From Phaeodactylibacter xiamenensis (GTDB lineage: Bacteria; Bacteroidota; Bacteroidia; Chitinophagales; Saprospiraceae), in contig NZ_JPOS01000016.1 in the NCBI RefSeq assembly GCF_000759025.1, positions 62,001 to 126,000 of the forward strand: a DNA stretch of 64,000 nucleotides, given 5' to 3'. Below, in pieces: positions 51,698-62,457 of the stretch. Made by a program: the position numbers and the translations under genes. The first letter of the stretch is position 1. Each line of letters begins with the position of its first letter. The notes below the pieces were generated by a model. The model worked only from the letters and a program-made list of their open reading frames with translations. It did no database searches and was not told the DNA's origin.

Positions 51698-54301
51698 CTA
51701 ATTATTCCGGTCATAATATTTATAGCCGGTGGTCGGTTTTTGGTCATTTCCGCCTTCTCCCTGATTTTCGCCTTTGCCTTCTTCACCGAATAAAAGATTG
51801 CTCCAGAAAGCTTTCCGTTTTTCGCGTCTTTCCTCGCGCTCCTCCAGCCGCGCCTGATAAGCCCGTATGCGCTGCACATAAGCTTCATCTGATTCGCCGG
51901 CCTGCCGGGGCGGTACGTTGATGACCCGGCCCTGTTCATCTTTGTAGGGCTGATCGGTCAAACGGCCGAACAAGCTTCGGTTGTCTTCAAAGTAGTAATA
52001 GCCGTCCTCATGCGCAGCAAGGATGGGCATCTCCTCAAGGTAGGGCGGGCACTGCATGAGCGCCGTGACCGTGTCCGCCGGGGCTTCAAATTTGGCGTAG
52101 CGTACAGACTTGAAAGCCTTGTCCTGATACACCTTTCTCATAAACGCGCCGTAAATCGGCAGGGCTGTGGACGAAGCCTGCCCCCGGTACAAGGTGCGAA
52201 AATGCACCTGCGGCCAGGAACCGCCCACCCAGGCACCGGCGACCAACCGGGGGTTGAAGCCCATATACCAGCCATCAGACTGATTTTGGGTCGTCCCGGT
52301 CTTACCGGCCAGGTCGTTGTAAAGCCCGTAATGGTAACGGAGCTTCCGGGCCGTACCGCTATCGACTACCGACTCCAGCATTCTTATCATCATATCAGCC
52401 TGCGATTGCTCCAGCACCCGTGGAAAACGGCGCGGGTTAGGCCGGTCAAATTCAGCCAGAATGGTGCCATCAGCGGTCTCAATGCGGTCCAGATAGTGCC
52501 ACTCCGGACGGCGGCCACGATTGGCAAAGGTGCCGTAGACTTTCGTCATTTCGTAAAGGGAAGCCTCCACTGCGCCCAAAGCAATGGAAGGTACCGCCGG
52601 GATTCGGTTCTCAATGCCCATTGCCTGCCCCAGTTGCCGGACCGAGTCCATGCCCGTCCGCATCATGATTTCCACCGTGACGGTGTTGACCGAATTGCTC
52701 AGTGCGCCCTCCATAGAATAAACGCCATCGTATTCGCCATCGGCATTGCGGGGGGACCAGTTATCATATTTGGCGTAAGCCACCTGCCGGTTGTAAGTGT
52801 ACTCACAGGGCAGCATGCCGCTTTGCAGGGCCGTGGCATACACTATCGGCTTGAAGGTGGAGCCGACCTGCCGTTTGGCAAATACATGGTCATACTGAAA
52901 ATACTTGTGGTCAATGCCGCCTACCCACGCTTTGATCAGCCCTGTGGATGGATCAGCCGCCAGAAAACCCGCATTCAGCAGGGTAAGGTAGTACTTCACA
53001 GAGTCGAGCGGGCTCATTTCCCGTTCTTCTTCTCCCTTTTTCCAACTGAAGACCGTCATAGGGACGGGCTGCTGAAAGATAGCATCGATTGCTTCCTCTG
53101 AGAGGCCTTTGTCTTTTAGTTTCTGATAGCGCTCCGACTTCCGAACGGCCCGTTCCAGCACTTCACTGCTGACCCAGGGTGTCCCTTTTTTCCAGTCCTC
53201 GTAAAAGTTGCCCTGTACTTTGGTCATTTCCTCCTGCACGGCCTCTTCGGCGTAGCGCTGCAGACGGGCATCGATAGAGGTATAAATGCGAAGCCCATCT
53301 GTATATAGATTATAAGGTGTGCCATCGGGCTTGGTGTAATCTTTCAGCATATCATCCAGCTCATGCCGCAGATGTTCCCGGAAATAGGTCGCCAATCCTT
53401 TGTTGTGGCCTTCGGGCCGGTAGTCCGTTTCCAGAGGCAACTGTATCAGTGAGTCTTTGACTTCCGCATCCAGATAACCATAGCGCACCATCTGCCCCAA
53501 AACGATATTGCGGCGGCGTTCGGCATTTTCGGGATGGCGCACCGGGCTGTAGTAAGTCGTGGCTTTGAGCATGCCAACCAAAACGGCGGCTTCTTCCAGG
53601 TTTAAGGCTTCCGGGGATTTATTGAAAAAGCGTTGCGCTGCGACTTTGATCCCGAAAATCCCTTCTCCAAAGGATACGGTGTTCAAATACAGCCGCAGGA
53701 GCTCCTCCTTGGCATAGACCTTTTCCAGGCGGCGGGCAATCAGCATTTCCCGCATTTTATTCACCACCATCGACAGCATAAGGTAATCCTCCCTCGGATA
53801 AAGGTTCTTGGCCAGCTGCTGACTCAGGGTGCTGCCTCCCCCGGAGGACTCGTCCATGAGTAATATCGACTTGACCAGCACCCGGGCCGCAGCCCGAACA
53901 TCAATACCGCTGTGCTCAAAAAAACGGGCGTCTTCGGTAGCGACGAGGGCATTGATTAAATCAGGAGAAATCTCCTCAAAGTCAGCATTGATACGGTTTT
54001 CCACATAGTACTTGCCCAGCAGAACGCCATCTTCCGCGTATACCTCGGAAGCATTGTGGTTGCTGATGGCCTCCAGCTCCGGATAACCCGGTACGGGCCC
54101 CAGAGCTTCAAAGTACACCAGCGCTGCAATCACAAGGACAGACAAAAAGCCTAGAATACCGAGCCCCCCCGTTATCAGCCCGGCAATAGCCCAGCGGGGG
54201 TGCCGGCCGTAAAAGCCTAAAGACCACTGACGGAGTTGCTGCCACTGTGCGACGGACCAGGTCCTTGCTTGTTCAAAAAAATTGGAGTTGGACTGCTGCA
54301 T
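51698..54301 (-). CDS. Class A penicillin-binding protein (PBP1A-like)
   Basis: 867 residues. A cytoplasmic tail and one membrane anchor (about 38-65) precede the GT51 glycosyltransferase domain (TEDARFFEHSGIDVRAAARV, GGSTLSQQLAKNLYPRE). The transpeptidase domain has SxxK in GSTFKPIVYATAL, SxN in LSNSVNTVTVEI and KTG in LAGKTGTTQNQSDGWY. Both activities should be intact. It builds and crosslinks peptidoglycan at the inner membrane. The C-terminal basic coil (ARLEEREERREKRKAFWS) is an extra seen in many Bacteroidota PBPs. Confidence 0.92.
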   Translation of the reverse strand: MQQSNSNFFEQARTWSVAQWQQLRQWSLGFYGRHPRWAIAGLITGGLGILGFLSVLVIAALVYFEALGPVPGYPELEAISNHNASEVYAEDGVLLGKYYVENRINADFEEISPDLINALVATEDARFFEHSGIDVRAAARVLVKSILLMDESSGGGSTLSQQLAKNLYPREDYLMLSMVVNKMREMLIARRLEKVYAKEELLRLYLNTVSFGEGIFGIKVAAQRFFNKSPEALNLEEAAVLVGMLKATTYYSPVRHPENAERRRNIVLGQMVRYGYLDAEVKDSLIQLPLETDYRPEGHNKGLATYFREHLRHELDDMLKDYTKPDGTPYNLYTDGLRIYTSIDARLQRYAEEAVQEEMTKVQGNFYEDWKKGTPWVSSEVLERAVRKSERYQKLKDKGLSEEAIDAIFQQPVPMTVFSWKKGEEEREMSPLDSVKYYLTLLNAGFLAADPSTGLIKAWVGGIDHKYFQYDHVFAKRQVGSTFKPIVYATALQSGMLPCEYTYNRQVAYAKYDNWSPRNADGEYDGVYSMEGALSNSVNTVTVEIMMRTGMDSVRQLGQAMGIENRIPAVPSIALGAVEASLYEMTKVYGTFANRGRRPEWHYLDRIETADGTILAEFDRPNPRRFPRVLEQSQADMMIRMLESVVDSGTARKLRYHYGLYNDLAGKTGTTQNQSDGWYMGFNPRLVAGAWVGGSWPQVHFRTLYRGQASSTALPIYGAFMRKVYQDKAFKSVRYAKFEAPADTVTALMQCPPYLEEMPILAAHEDGYYYFEDNRSLFGRLTDQPYKDEQGRVINVPPRQAGESDEAYVQRIRAYQARLEEREERREKRKAFWSNLLFGEEGKGENQGEGGNDQKPTTGYKYYDRNN

Positions 54302-54491
54302 CTAAATCACTGCGTCTGTTTGTTTTAAAATGACCTTGTCTAACGCCAGGCGTTGCACTTTTATTCCCCCTTATGCATGAAAAATTGCCTTTTCTGGCTG
54401 CGAACGAAGCGATCGACAATCTGCTCTGCAAAATAAACAATATTTGTTTTAAAATCAACCAAATAGAAACAAACGTCAGCTATAAACGAAA

Positions 54492-54535
54492 CTGCCGCTC
54501 CCCACACTCAGGTGGAAAGCGGCAGCTTATCAGCG
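54492..54535 (-). terminator. Terminator after the giant surface protein
   Basis: Arms CTGCCGCT (54492-54499) and AGCGGCAG (54528-54535). On the minus strand it is followed by a T-rich tail, just past the stop at 54547. Confidence 0.7.
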
Positions 54536-54546
54536 CATTGCCTCCG

Positions 54547-57500
54547 TTAACGGATCAGGGACAAATCGCCCCGGTAGACCAGCCGGATGCCATCCAGGAA
54601 TTCAACATCAATCACATAAACGTAGACGCCCATGTTCATGAACTCACCTTTAAAGGAACCGTCCCAAAGCGGTAGCCCTCCGGCGCAGAACAGACCATTG
54701 CTGACATCAAACCCACCATTTTGATAGACCTGATTGCCCCAACGGTCAAAGATATTCACACTTCGAATGGCCGTGACGCCGGTGCAGGGAAAAACCCGGA
54801 ACTCATCGTTGGTGCCATCACCGTTAGGTGAGAAAGCGCCCGGGATATAGATATTCCGGTTGGCATCAAGCTCCACAAATACCGAGCCTTCCGCATCACA
54901 GCCATTTATATCCACAATGCGCAGGGTGTAATCTTGCGATTCCAATGGGAAGACCGTGGGGTTTTCCACTGTATCTGAGGACAGGTAAATAGCAGGGGTC
55001 CAAATAAAGGAGTCAACCTGCGTGCCCGCCGGGCTGATGATCGGCATGAGGCTTGTGGTGCTGTCGCCGAGCTCAATTTCCACCACCGGCTGAGGGAAGG
55101 TAACGGTGATCTCATCGGGCTGATCGATTTCCACAAAGAAGGCCGCAGAACAGCCATTGGGGTCGAATATTTCAATGGTGTGCTCCCCGTCACCGAAGAT
55201 ATCTGCAGGGACATCAGGTGTCAGTAACACCCCATTTCCATCAACCATGTACCGGTAATCATCCGGTGTGGTGCCTGCGCCTCCAAATACGGTGTCAATG
55301 AAAACCAGTGTAGTAGCATCGAAGCAGGGCGGATCTTCCGGATCAGGGATGATGGCCATGATTTCAGTAGGTTCGATCAGGCTGATGGACACAGAATCCT
55401 GACAGCCTTGCGTATCTGTGATCGTGATACCATAGGTGCCAGCCGTCAGTCCGCTCGCGAATCCGGTAGCGGCATTGCCCGCCCCCTGCGGTACATTGGC
55501 TGAGAAAGAGAAGGGGGTATTACCAACTGGATTAATATTGTCGTTGAAATTATAAGTCACCGCTATTTGCCCGTCTTCCTCACCGAAGCAGGAAATATCG
55601 CGGGTATTAACAGGATCGATGCTCAGCTCCAGGGCATCAGGTTCGCCAATTTCGGGCAGGCCATCCTGCTCACAGCCATTGGCATCAGTAACGATAACGT
55701 TGTAGGCACCAGCCATCAGGCCCGACACAGTGGCAGTTGTCTCATTAAGGTCAGGCCAGAGGAATGTGTACCCTCCTGCACCCCCCGAAGGCGTCAGCGT
55801 TATAGAACCATCTGTGCCTCCATTACAGCTCACGCTTGAAGAAGATACATTGAGCGCAATCGGATCAGGGCTCGGGATGATGACTTCTGCAGTTTGTACG
55901 CATCCATTCTCATCTGTCACCACCACCGTTTGGGAGTCCCGGCACAATTGCGTTGCGGTGGACGTCAGTACATCCAGGTCAATCTCCCCGCTTTCCCAGT
56001 TAAAGTTGAAGAGGCCGGTACTGCCATCAGCGTACATGGCCGTTGCCGTTGCCTGCCCATCGCATACGCCCTCGAAACAACTGACCGGCAGGACATCCGT
56101 AAAGGACACCTCAATACTCGGCGGGTCAACCACCTCTGCTGTTGCCGTTACGCCTGCACAGCCATTCGCATCCACAACAGTCAGGTTGTAAAGGCCAGCA
56201 GAGAGCCCCGGATTGAGCACGGTGGAAAGCGTATCTGAGCCCCAGATGTACTGATAAGGTGCGGTGCCACCACTGGCAAATACCGTAAGGCTACCATTGC
56301 TTTGCCCCACACAGAGCGGCGAGGATGAACCAATACTGTCGATAACCAGTGGTGCCGGTGCAACAACCTGTGCCGATTCGACCAGCTCACAGCCATCCTC
56401 AGCCGTAATAGTCACAAAGTAGGTGCCAGGTGCAAGGTTGGCAATAGCCGGTCCGGTCTCGTTATTGCTCCAGGTATAACTCTCGATTGGAGAGCCGCCG
56501 GGCGTCGCTGTGATCGTCAGGCTACCATTGGTATCATCAGAGCAGAGCAGGGTATCATTTTCAAACTCAATAATATTGGGCGGTGCCGGTGCTGTGACCG
56601 CAAAGGTGTCGATCGATGTGCAGCCATTGGCGTCCTCCAGATTGAGAATGTAGAGGCCTTGTACCAGATCCGTCAGGATAGAGTCTGTATCCATATTCGA
56701 CCAGTCGTAAGTGTAAGGAGCCGTACCACCATCTACGCCCACAGTAATAGCACCATCCATACCACCGCCGGTACAGCTCTCGTTGGCCAGGTCCAGCAGC
56801 GTCACCTGAAGCGAATCAGGCTGTCCTATATTAAAGGTGTCTATGGTGAAACAACCGAGCGGGTCCTGATCGGTTACGGTAACGACATACAGACCGGGCG
56901 CCAGGTTATTGATGTTGGCTCCGGCAAGGCTGCTTCCGCCGGGCAGTGCGGTCCAGTTGTACGTGAAGGCACCGAATGGAGGTTGGCCGGTGGCGGTGCC
57001 CTGTACCTGCAGGAACGCATCATCCGCACCATTACAGCTGACGTGGGAAGAGTCCACCAGGGTCACGCCCAGTAGCTTGGTGGCCCCTACAGGAAAGCTG
57101 TCGATGACTACACACCCATTCGCATCCGTAACCGTCAGGTTGTACATGCCGGGGTCAAGGTCCAGCAGTTGTGCCGTTGCAGCAGTATCTACCGGCTGCC
57201 CTTCCCACTGATAATAGTAACTGCCCATATCATTTACGCCACCGGAAGCGCCTACAGTAATGGCACCATCCATGGCACCGCTACAGGTAGCATCCGTAAT
57301 ATTGGTATTCTGAGCCAGGAGCAGCAGTTCACCGGGTTGGCTGAGGGTCGTACTGGCTGTGGCAACGCACCCATTATTATCCGTAACGGTAACGGCGTAG
57401 GCCTGTGGCTGGAAAGAAAGCCCGGTAATGGTTTGGGTGGAGTCCCCGGTATTCCAGGAAAAAGTGAAGCCAGGCCCGGGGTTGGGCTGAGCCACGCCAT

Positions 57501-59190
57501 CCAGCGTAATCTGAGCGGTCAGGCTGCCATCGCTATCGCCGTTACACGTGGGCTGAGTCTCAAGGAGGCTGAGCCCAAGGGCCGGGCCTTCGAGTACCTG
57601 CAATTCTATGGTGTCAATATTGGCAGGCATATCGCTGTCTGAAACAGTGATCGAGAATACCCCTTCTCCCAGCCCTGATGCCGTGAAGCTGTCGCCCGAG
57701 GCGGCAATTGTCCCGGTATTGTCCGGGCCGGCAGGGGGTACTGCATTCCAGGCATAAGTGTAAGGGGGCACGCCACCTGTAGCCGTGACGGTAAAGGTGC
57801 CGTCATCAAAACCGGCACAGGAGACACTATCCACGGTGCCTTGTACCAGTAAGATTGCATTGGTGATATTGACCTGCCCGTTATCAATGATAGTTGGAAT
57901 ATCCGCGTTTCCTGAATTGGCATTTCCGGCCTGTATATCCAGAGGGGAATCAATAATCGTCACCGCTGCCTCATCGCCCAGGTCGCCAACGACTTCAAAG
58001 CAAACCTCAAAGAGGAGTGCGCCATCCGGCAGGGTACGGGGCGTGGCCAGAAAGTCTGCCCACCCCATGGTCAGCCGCCCGGTATCGGTAATGGCCGGAG
58101 AGATATTAAAAATGCCCTGATCAAAGGAGGGCAGGTCAGACGTCAGGTTGTCAACACCTATAAAATCAAGCAGCGCAGGGTCCCATGCCATGGAAAACTG
58201 AGCATTGGTCAGGTTGACGAAGTTGGTCGTCGTCACCGGGACACAGACGGTATCGCCGGGAGCGCCATTCAGGTCGCCTACATCAAAAAGCACAGGCATC
58301 ACGAGTGTATCGATCAGGCCGCAGCTTTTGCCATCTTCCACGATGACTTCATAAGTGCCTGTCTCGGGCACGGTATAGGTGATGGTATCGTTGTGGCCGG
58401 GCGTCACCGTTTGGACCGTGCCCATTGCGCCGCCTCCGATTTCATTAATGGTAATGGTGTAGGAAGTGGAAGGGTCAAACTCCGGCAGGCCGCCCTGCAG
58501 GACAAAGCTGCCTTCCAGCCCTCCGGCGGGGTCGACAAAGGTTTCGGTAATGGCGATGCTTTCGAGGTACACCACCGAAAAGGCTTCATCGATGCTGACG
58601 CTCACACAGGGACCGCCCTGCTCGTACTCCAAAGCAGAGGCGTTGTCCACGGTGATTGGGGCAAACCAAAACTGAATCGGCGCCGGCACGCCCATGTTAT
58701 AGGCTTCCTGCAAGCTGCCGTTGTTGATCAGGTCGAGATTGCCAAAACTGTTGATGGTAGGTGCCAGCCAGATGCCATTCTCCTGATCAAATTCAAATCC
58801 ATTGAGAATGATGGGCGAAGTCGTATTCAGAGAGGGGTCCGTCAGCACAGTGGTCAGGTCAGGCCCATCAATAGTTGGTATATCATCATAAAAGGCGTAA
58901 GCGATACCAGGCGCAGTAGCCGGGTTTGGATCGCCACCGAAGGAAAAATCCATGTTGTGGGTCAACCGCAGCGTATCGCCCATACACAAATAAATGGTGT
59001 CAGGGTCAATATCATTGGATTGCCCTGCGAAGGGGCCAAAACCCTGAATCGTCCCCGCATTATTCTGATTGCAGGGCACCCGAAAAGCACTTTCAGCAGA
59101 ACCCAGTACAGAAACATTTTGAGGCACCTGCGCGTACAGCCCCATATTGGCGAGCAGCAGTAAGGCAATTGGAAGGAAAAATCTAATCAT
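54547..59190 (-). CDS. Giant SprB-repeat surface protein with cohesin-like domain and type B T9SS C-terminus
   Basis: 1547 residues. Signal peptide (MIRFFLPIALLLLANMGLYA), a ~300-residue N-terminal region, then a cohesin-like domain (about 305-440: GAPGDTVCVPVTTTNFVNLT, NAQFSMAWDPALLDF, LPDGALLFEVCFEVVG). About eleven SprB-type repeats of 70-85 residues follow, each with a Cys-x-Gly...DGsitv...GG..PYtY.W...L..G.Y.vtVtD.nGC pattern. The end is a gliding-type (type B) sorting domain (IYIPGAFSPNGDGTNDEF, IFDRWGNQVYQ, GVYVYVIDVEFLDG). It is exported by T9SS and probably works as an adhesin or in gliding. Large, monocistronic, with a terminator after it. Confidence 0.9.
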   Translation of the reverse strand: MIRFFLPIALLLLANMGLYAQVPQNVSVLGSAESAFRVPCNQNNAGTIQGFGPFAGQSNDIDPDTIYLCMGDTLRLTHNMDFSFGGDPNPATAPGIAYAFYDDIPTIDGPDLTTVLTDPSLNTTSPIILNGFEFDQENGIWLAPTINSFGNLDLINNGSLQEAYNMGVPAPIQFWFAPITVDNASALEYEQGGPCVSVSIDEAFSVVYLESIAITETFVDPAGGLEGSFVLQGGLPEFDPSTSYTITINEIGGGAMGTVQTVTPGHNDTITYTVPETGTYEVIVEDGKSCGLIDTLVMPVLFDVGDLNGAPGDTVCVPVTTTNFVNLTNAQFSMAWDPALLDFIGVDNLTSDLPSFDQGIFNISPAITDTGRLTMGWADFLATPRTLPDGALLFEVCFEVVGDLGDEAAVTIIDSPLDIQAGNANSGNADIPTIIDNGQVNITNAILLVQGTVDSVSCAGFDDGTFTVTATGGVPPYTYAWNAVPPAGPDNTGTIAASGDSFTASGLGEGVFSITVSDSDMPANIDTIELQVLEGPALGLSLLETQPTCNGDSDGSLTAQITLDGVAQPNPGPGFTFSWNTGDSTQTITGLSFQPQAYAVTVTDNNGCVATASTTLSQPGELLLLAQNTNITDATCSGAMDGAITVGASGGVNDMGSYYYQWEGQPVDTAATAQLLDLDPGMYNLTVTDANGCVVIDSFPVGATKLLGVTLVDSSHVSCNGADDAFLQVQGTATGQPPFGAFTYNWTALPGGSSLAGANINNLAPGLYVVTVTDQDPLGCFTIDTFNIGQPDSLQVTLLDLANESCTGGGMDGAITVGVDGGTAPYTYDWSNMDTDSILTDLVQGLYILNLEDANGCTSIDTFAVTAPAPPNIIEFENDTLLCSDDTNGSLTITATPGGSPIESYTWSNNETGPAIANLAPGTYFVTITAEDGCELVESAQVVAPAPLVIDSIGSSSPLCVGQSNGSLTVFASGGTAPYQYIWGSDTLSTVLNPGLSAGLYNLTVVDANGCAGVTATAEVVDPPSIEVSFTDVLPVSCFEGVCDGQATATAMYADGSTGLFNFNWESGEIDLDVLTSTATQLCRDSQTVVVTDENGCVQTAEVIIPSPDPIALNVSSSSVSCNGGTDGSITLTPSGGAGGYTFLWPDLNETTATVSGLMAGAYNVIVTDANGCEQDGLPEIGEPDALELSIDPVNTRDISCFGEEDGQIAVTYNFNDNINPVGNTPFSFSANVPQGAGNAATGFASGLTAGTYGITITDTQGCQDSVSISLIEPTEIMAIIPDPEDPPCFDATTLVFIDTVFGGAGTTPDDYRYMVDGNGVLLTPDVPADIFGDGEHTIEIFDPNGCSAAFFVEIDQPDEITVTFPQPVVEIELGDSTTSLMPIISPAGTQVDSFIWTPAIYLSSDTVENPTVFPLESQDYTLRIVDINGCDAEGSVFVELDANRNIYIPGAFSPNGDGTNDEFRVFPCTGVTAIRSVNIFDRWGNQVYQNGGFDVSNGLFCAGGLPLWDGSFKGEFMNMGVYVYVIDVEFLDGIRLVYRGDLSLIR

Positions 59191-59390
59191 TGTTCCGGAT
59201 TGATTTGAATATCGTTAATGGGATTTGGGTAAGGGCATATTTCAACAGGGCATAAAAATAGGCATCGCCCTCCGACTATTGTAATTTGTCGAAAAGTTTA
59301 ATGGTCTGTAATACGGCTCCTTTACGGAAAGGTACCCGTACAATACTGAATTGAACGATGTTGCTGCTCAAAAAGTGTACGACTGGCCTT

Positions 59391-61391
59391 TTAATACGAC
59401 AACAGTCGCTCCAACTGCGCCCGGAAGCGGGTTTTGGGTAAAAACTGCTCTTCCAAAACAGTCGAAAAAGGCACGGGGGTATCCAGGCTGCCTGCCCGAA
59501 GCACCGGTGCATCCAAATACTCAAACAGGTGCTCGCTGATGTAAGCGGAAAGCTCTCCGCCAATACCGCCCGTTTGGGTATCTTCGTGCAGGATAAGCAC
59601 CCGGTTGGTTTTCTGCACCGTTGCCCGGATGGCGTCGTAATCCAGAGGCAAAAGGGTACGCAGGTCCAGGATGTCAGCATCGATGCCCATTTCCGCACAA
59701 ACCTCCAGCGCCCAGTGCACGCCCATACCGTAGGTAATGATAGAGACTTCATCGCCCTCCGCCGCCAGGCGGGCCTTGCCGATTGGCGTGGTGTAGTACC
59801 CGTCAGGCACCGCCGCCGTCAGTCGGCGGTACAGGGCTTTATGCTCAAAGTACAGCACCGGGTTGGGGTCTTCAAAGCTAGCCAGCAGCAGACCTTTGGC
59901 ATCTTCCGGGGTGGAAGGGTAGACGATCTTCAGGCCCGGAGTGTGGAAAAACCAGGCTTCGTTGCTCTGGGAATGGAAAGGTCCGGCACCTACGCCTCCG
60001 CCCGTGGGCATCCGGATGACCACATCGGCATTCTGCCCCCAGCGGTAGTGCAGCTTCGCCAGGTTGTTGACAATCTGATTGAACCCGCAGCTCACAAAAT
60101 CCGCAAACTGCATTTCCACCATCGCTTTGTACCCCTTCAGGCTGAGCCCCAGGCCTATGCCTATGATGGCGCTTTCGCAAAGGGGCGTGTTGCGCACCCG
60201 GTCGTGCCCAAATTTTTCTGTAAAGCCATCCGTAATTTTAAACACCCCGCCGTAATCGGCAATATCCTGCCCCATGAGGACGAGGTTATCGTGGGCTTCC
60301 ATGGCAGCCTCCAGGCCTTTGGAGATGGCATCTACAAAGCGCAGCTCGGTGGACGGCCCCTGTGGTGGTTTTGGGACTGGTGTATCAGGTGCATAGACAT
60401 CCCCCAATTCTGTTTCCAGTACAGCTGTTACAGCCGGCTCGGCGTAGGCTTTGTCCAGCCCTTCGTTGATTTGCTGCTTGAATGATTTGCGGAGGGCTTT
60501 GACTTGTGCTTCATCGAGCACACCTTCCTGCAATAAAAAGCGCTCATAGTTGTCCAGGGGGTCGCGCTGTGCCCATTCGTCCATCAGCTCCTGTGGGACA
60601 TACTTGGTGCCGGAAGCCTCTTCGTGCCCGCGCATACGGAAAGTGCGGCACTCAATTAGGACAGGCTCAGGGTTTTCACGTAGTTCGGCAGACAGGCGGG
60701 TAAAGGTTTCGTAAACCTCCAGGATGTTGTTGCCATCAATGACTTCGGACCGCATGCCGTAACCTTTAGCCCGGTCGGCAAGCTGCTCACAGCGGTACTG
60801 CTCGCTTGTAGGGGTGGACAAGCCGTAGCCATTATTCTCAATCACAAAAAGCACCGGCAGTTCCCAGACCGCTGCCGTATTGAGTGCTTCGTGAAATTCG
60901 CCCTCACTTGTGCCTCCTTCGCCGGTAAAAGCCAGGGAGACCTGGCCGGCTTTGCTTAGCTTATTGGCAAGCGCAACCCCTGCGGCCAGCGACAACTGTG
61001 GCCCGAGGTGGGAAATCATACCCACAATGCGGTAGTCCATCGCACCAAAGTGAAAAGACCGGTCCCGGCCTTTAGTAAACCCCAGCTCTTTGCCCTGCCA
61101 TTGGGCAAACAGGCGCTCCAACGGCACTTCCCGGCTGGTGAATACGCCCAGATTGCGGTGCATGGTGAAGAGCAGTTCGTCAGGATGGAGGGCCAGTGCA
61201 GCGCCCACAGAGATCGCCTCCTGCCCAATGCCCGAAAACCACTTGCTGATTTTGCCCTGCCGCAACAGGATCAACATCTTCTCTTCGATCATGCGGGGCA
61301 GCAGCAGCCCTCGGTATAATTTCAGGAGCTCTTCATCAGAAAACGCACTACGGTCGTAGGCAAGGACGGGTGTTGAGATGACGTCGGCCAT
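59391..61391 (-). CDS. Fused E1 alpha-beta 2-oxoacid (branched-chain type) dehydrogenase
   Basis: 666 residues from MADVISTPVLAYDR at 61391 (a start at 61418 is also possible). The first half is E1 alpha: RMIEEKMLILLRQGKISKWF, GQEAISVGAA, the thiamine-diphosphate motif GEGGTSEGEFHEALN ... NNGYG, and MRGHEEASGTKYV. The second half, from about residue 350, is E1 beta: VLMGQDIADYGGVFKITDGF, PLCESAIIGIGLGLSLKGYK, MPTGGGVGAGPFHSQSNEAW and ILHEDTQTGGIGGEL. Decarboxylates branched-chain 2-oxoacids (or pyruvate). The E2 gene is not in the window. Fused alpha-beta forms are common in Bacteroidota. Confidence 0.9.
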   Translation of the reverse strand: MADVISTPVLAYDRSAFSDEELLKLYRGLLLPRMIEEKMLILLRQGKISKWFSGIGQEAISVGAALALHPDELLFTMHRNLGVFTSREVPLERLFAQWQGKELGFTKGRDRSFHFGAMDYRIVGMISHLGPQLSLAAGVALANKLSKAGQVSLAFTGEGGTSEGEFHEALNTAAVWELPVLFVIENNGYGLSTPTSEQYRCEQLADRAKGYGMRSEVIDGNNILEVYETFTRLSAELRENPEPVLIECRTFRMRGHEEASGTKYVPQELMDEWAQRDPLDNYERFLLQEGVLDEAQVKALRKSFKQQINEGLDKAYAEPAVTAVLETELGDVYAPDTPVPKPPQGPSTELRFVDAISKGLEAAMEAHDNLVLMGQDIADYGGVFKITDGFTEKFGHDRVRNTPLCESAIIGIGLGLSLKGYKAMVEMQFADFVSCGFNQIVNNLAKLHYRWGQNADVVIRMPTGGGVGAGPFHSQSNEAWFFHTPGLKIVYPSTPEDAKGLLLASFEDPNPVLYFEHKALYRRLTAAVPDGYYTTPIGKARLAAEGDEVSIITYGMGVHWALEVCAEMGIDADILDLRTLLPLDYDAIRATVQKTNRVLILHEDTQTGGIGGELSAYISEHLFEYLDAPVLRAGSLDTPVPFSTVLEEQFLPKTRFRAQLERLLSY

Positions 61392-61546
61392 GGTTTTAGT
61401 TTGGTTAAATTCGGGCACAAAGGTAGGTGGTTTCTGAATGTCTGTGCAAGAAAAATCAGGCTTTGTTTATAGCTTTTCACCAAACAAAAGCCCTGTCTTC
61501 TGCCTTCAATAAGGTGAGACATTTCCAAGTTCAAACAACAATAGTT

Positions 61547-62398
61547 ATGTTTAAGCACCATTTTCCCATATTTCTGATGGCAATAAGCCTGTTTTTTACA
61601 GCTTGCCAAAACACCAATAATGCAGGCGATAGCGCAGCCGATGGCACCGACTCCACCAGCATGGGTCAGTTTGTGGACGATGAAAACTTTAAAAATCAGC
61701 ACGAAATGCCCGGCGAGGCCGCCCCTGCCAATACCGGCAAGCGCATCGAATTTGATACGCCCGACGGCAAAAAGGGCAGCGCCTACGCCCTGATGACGGC
61801 AACGCCCAGCGAAGAATACCTCCTCGTTTTTCACGAATGGTGGGGCCTGAATGACCACATCCGGCAGGAAGCCGAGCGGTACTTCGACGAGCTTGATACC
61901 GTCAATGTACTGGCCCTCGACCTGTACGACGGGGAGGTAGCCACCACCCGTGAGCGGGCAGGAGAGCTGACCAAAAGTGTCAGGGAAGACCGTGCCAAAG
62001 CCATCATACAGGGTGCCCTCGACCTGGCAGGCCCCAACGCCCGGATTGGCACGATTGGCTGGTGCTTCGGCGGCGGATGGTCCCTCAAAGCTTCCATACA
62101 GGCGGGCGACCGGGGAGAAGCCTGTGTCATGTACTACGGCATGCCTGTGCAGGACAAGGAAGCGTTGATGCCGCTGAAAGCACCCGTGCTGGCTATCTTC
62201 GCTCGTCAGGACGAATGGATTACGCCGGAGGTCGCCCAAAGCTTTGAGGACCTCGCGGTAGAAACTGATAAAACGGTACAAGTACAGTCGTACGATGCCG
62301 ACCACGCTTTTGCCAATCCCAGCAGCCCCCGCTACGATCAGCAGGCAGCGCGTACGGCCAATCAGGCAGCGCAAGCCTTCCTGAAAGCGAATCTCTAG
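61547..62398 (+). CDS. Dienelactone-hydrolase-family lipoprotein
   Basis: 283 residues from MFKHHFPIFLMAISLFFTAC at 61547 with a lipobox Cys at 20. The hydrolase core has the nucleophile elbow GTIGWCFGGGWSLKAS with Cys, an Asp in ARQDEWITPEVAQ and a His in DADHAFANP, the Cys/Asp/His triad of dienelactone hydrolases. HEWWGLNDHIRQEAERY is also a family mark. Anchored in the envelope, it probably hydrolyses esters or lactones. Substrate unknown. Confidence 0.85.
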   Translation: MFKHHFPIFLMAISLFFTACQNTNNAGDSAADGTDSTSMGQFVDDENFKNQHEMPGEAAPANTGKRIEFDTPDGKKGSAYALMTATPSEEYLLVFHEWWGLNDHIRQEAERYFDELDTVNVLALDLYDGEVATTRERAGELTKSVREDRAKAIIQGALDLAGPNARIGTIGWCFGGGWSLKASIQAGDRGEACVMYYGMPVQDKEALMPLKAPVLAIFARQDEWITPEVAQSFEDLAVETDKTVQVQSYDADHAFANPSSPRYDQQAARTANQAAQAFLKANL

Positions 62399-62457
62399 CC
62401 ACCAAAACTTGCGTAGCTTGTAACCCTGCTCTATCTTCAACGTAACATTAAAGCACA

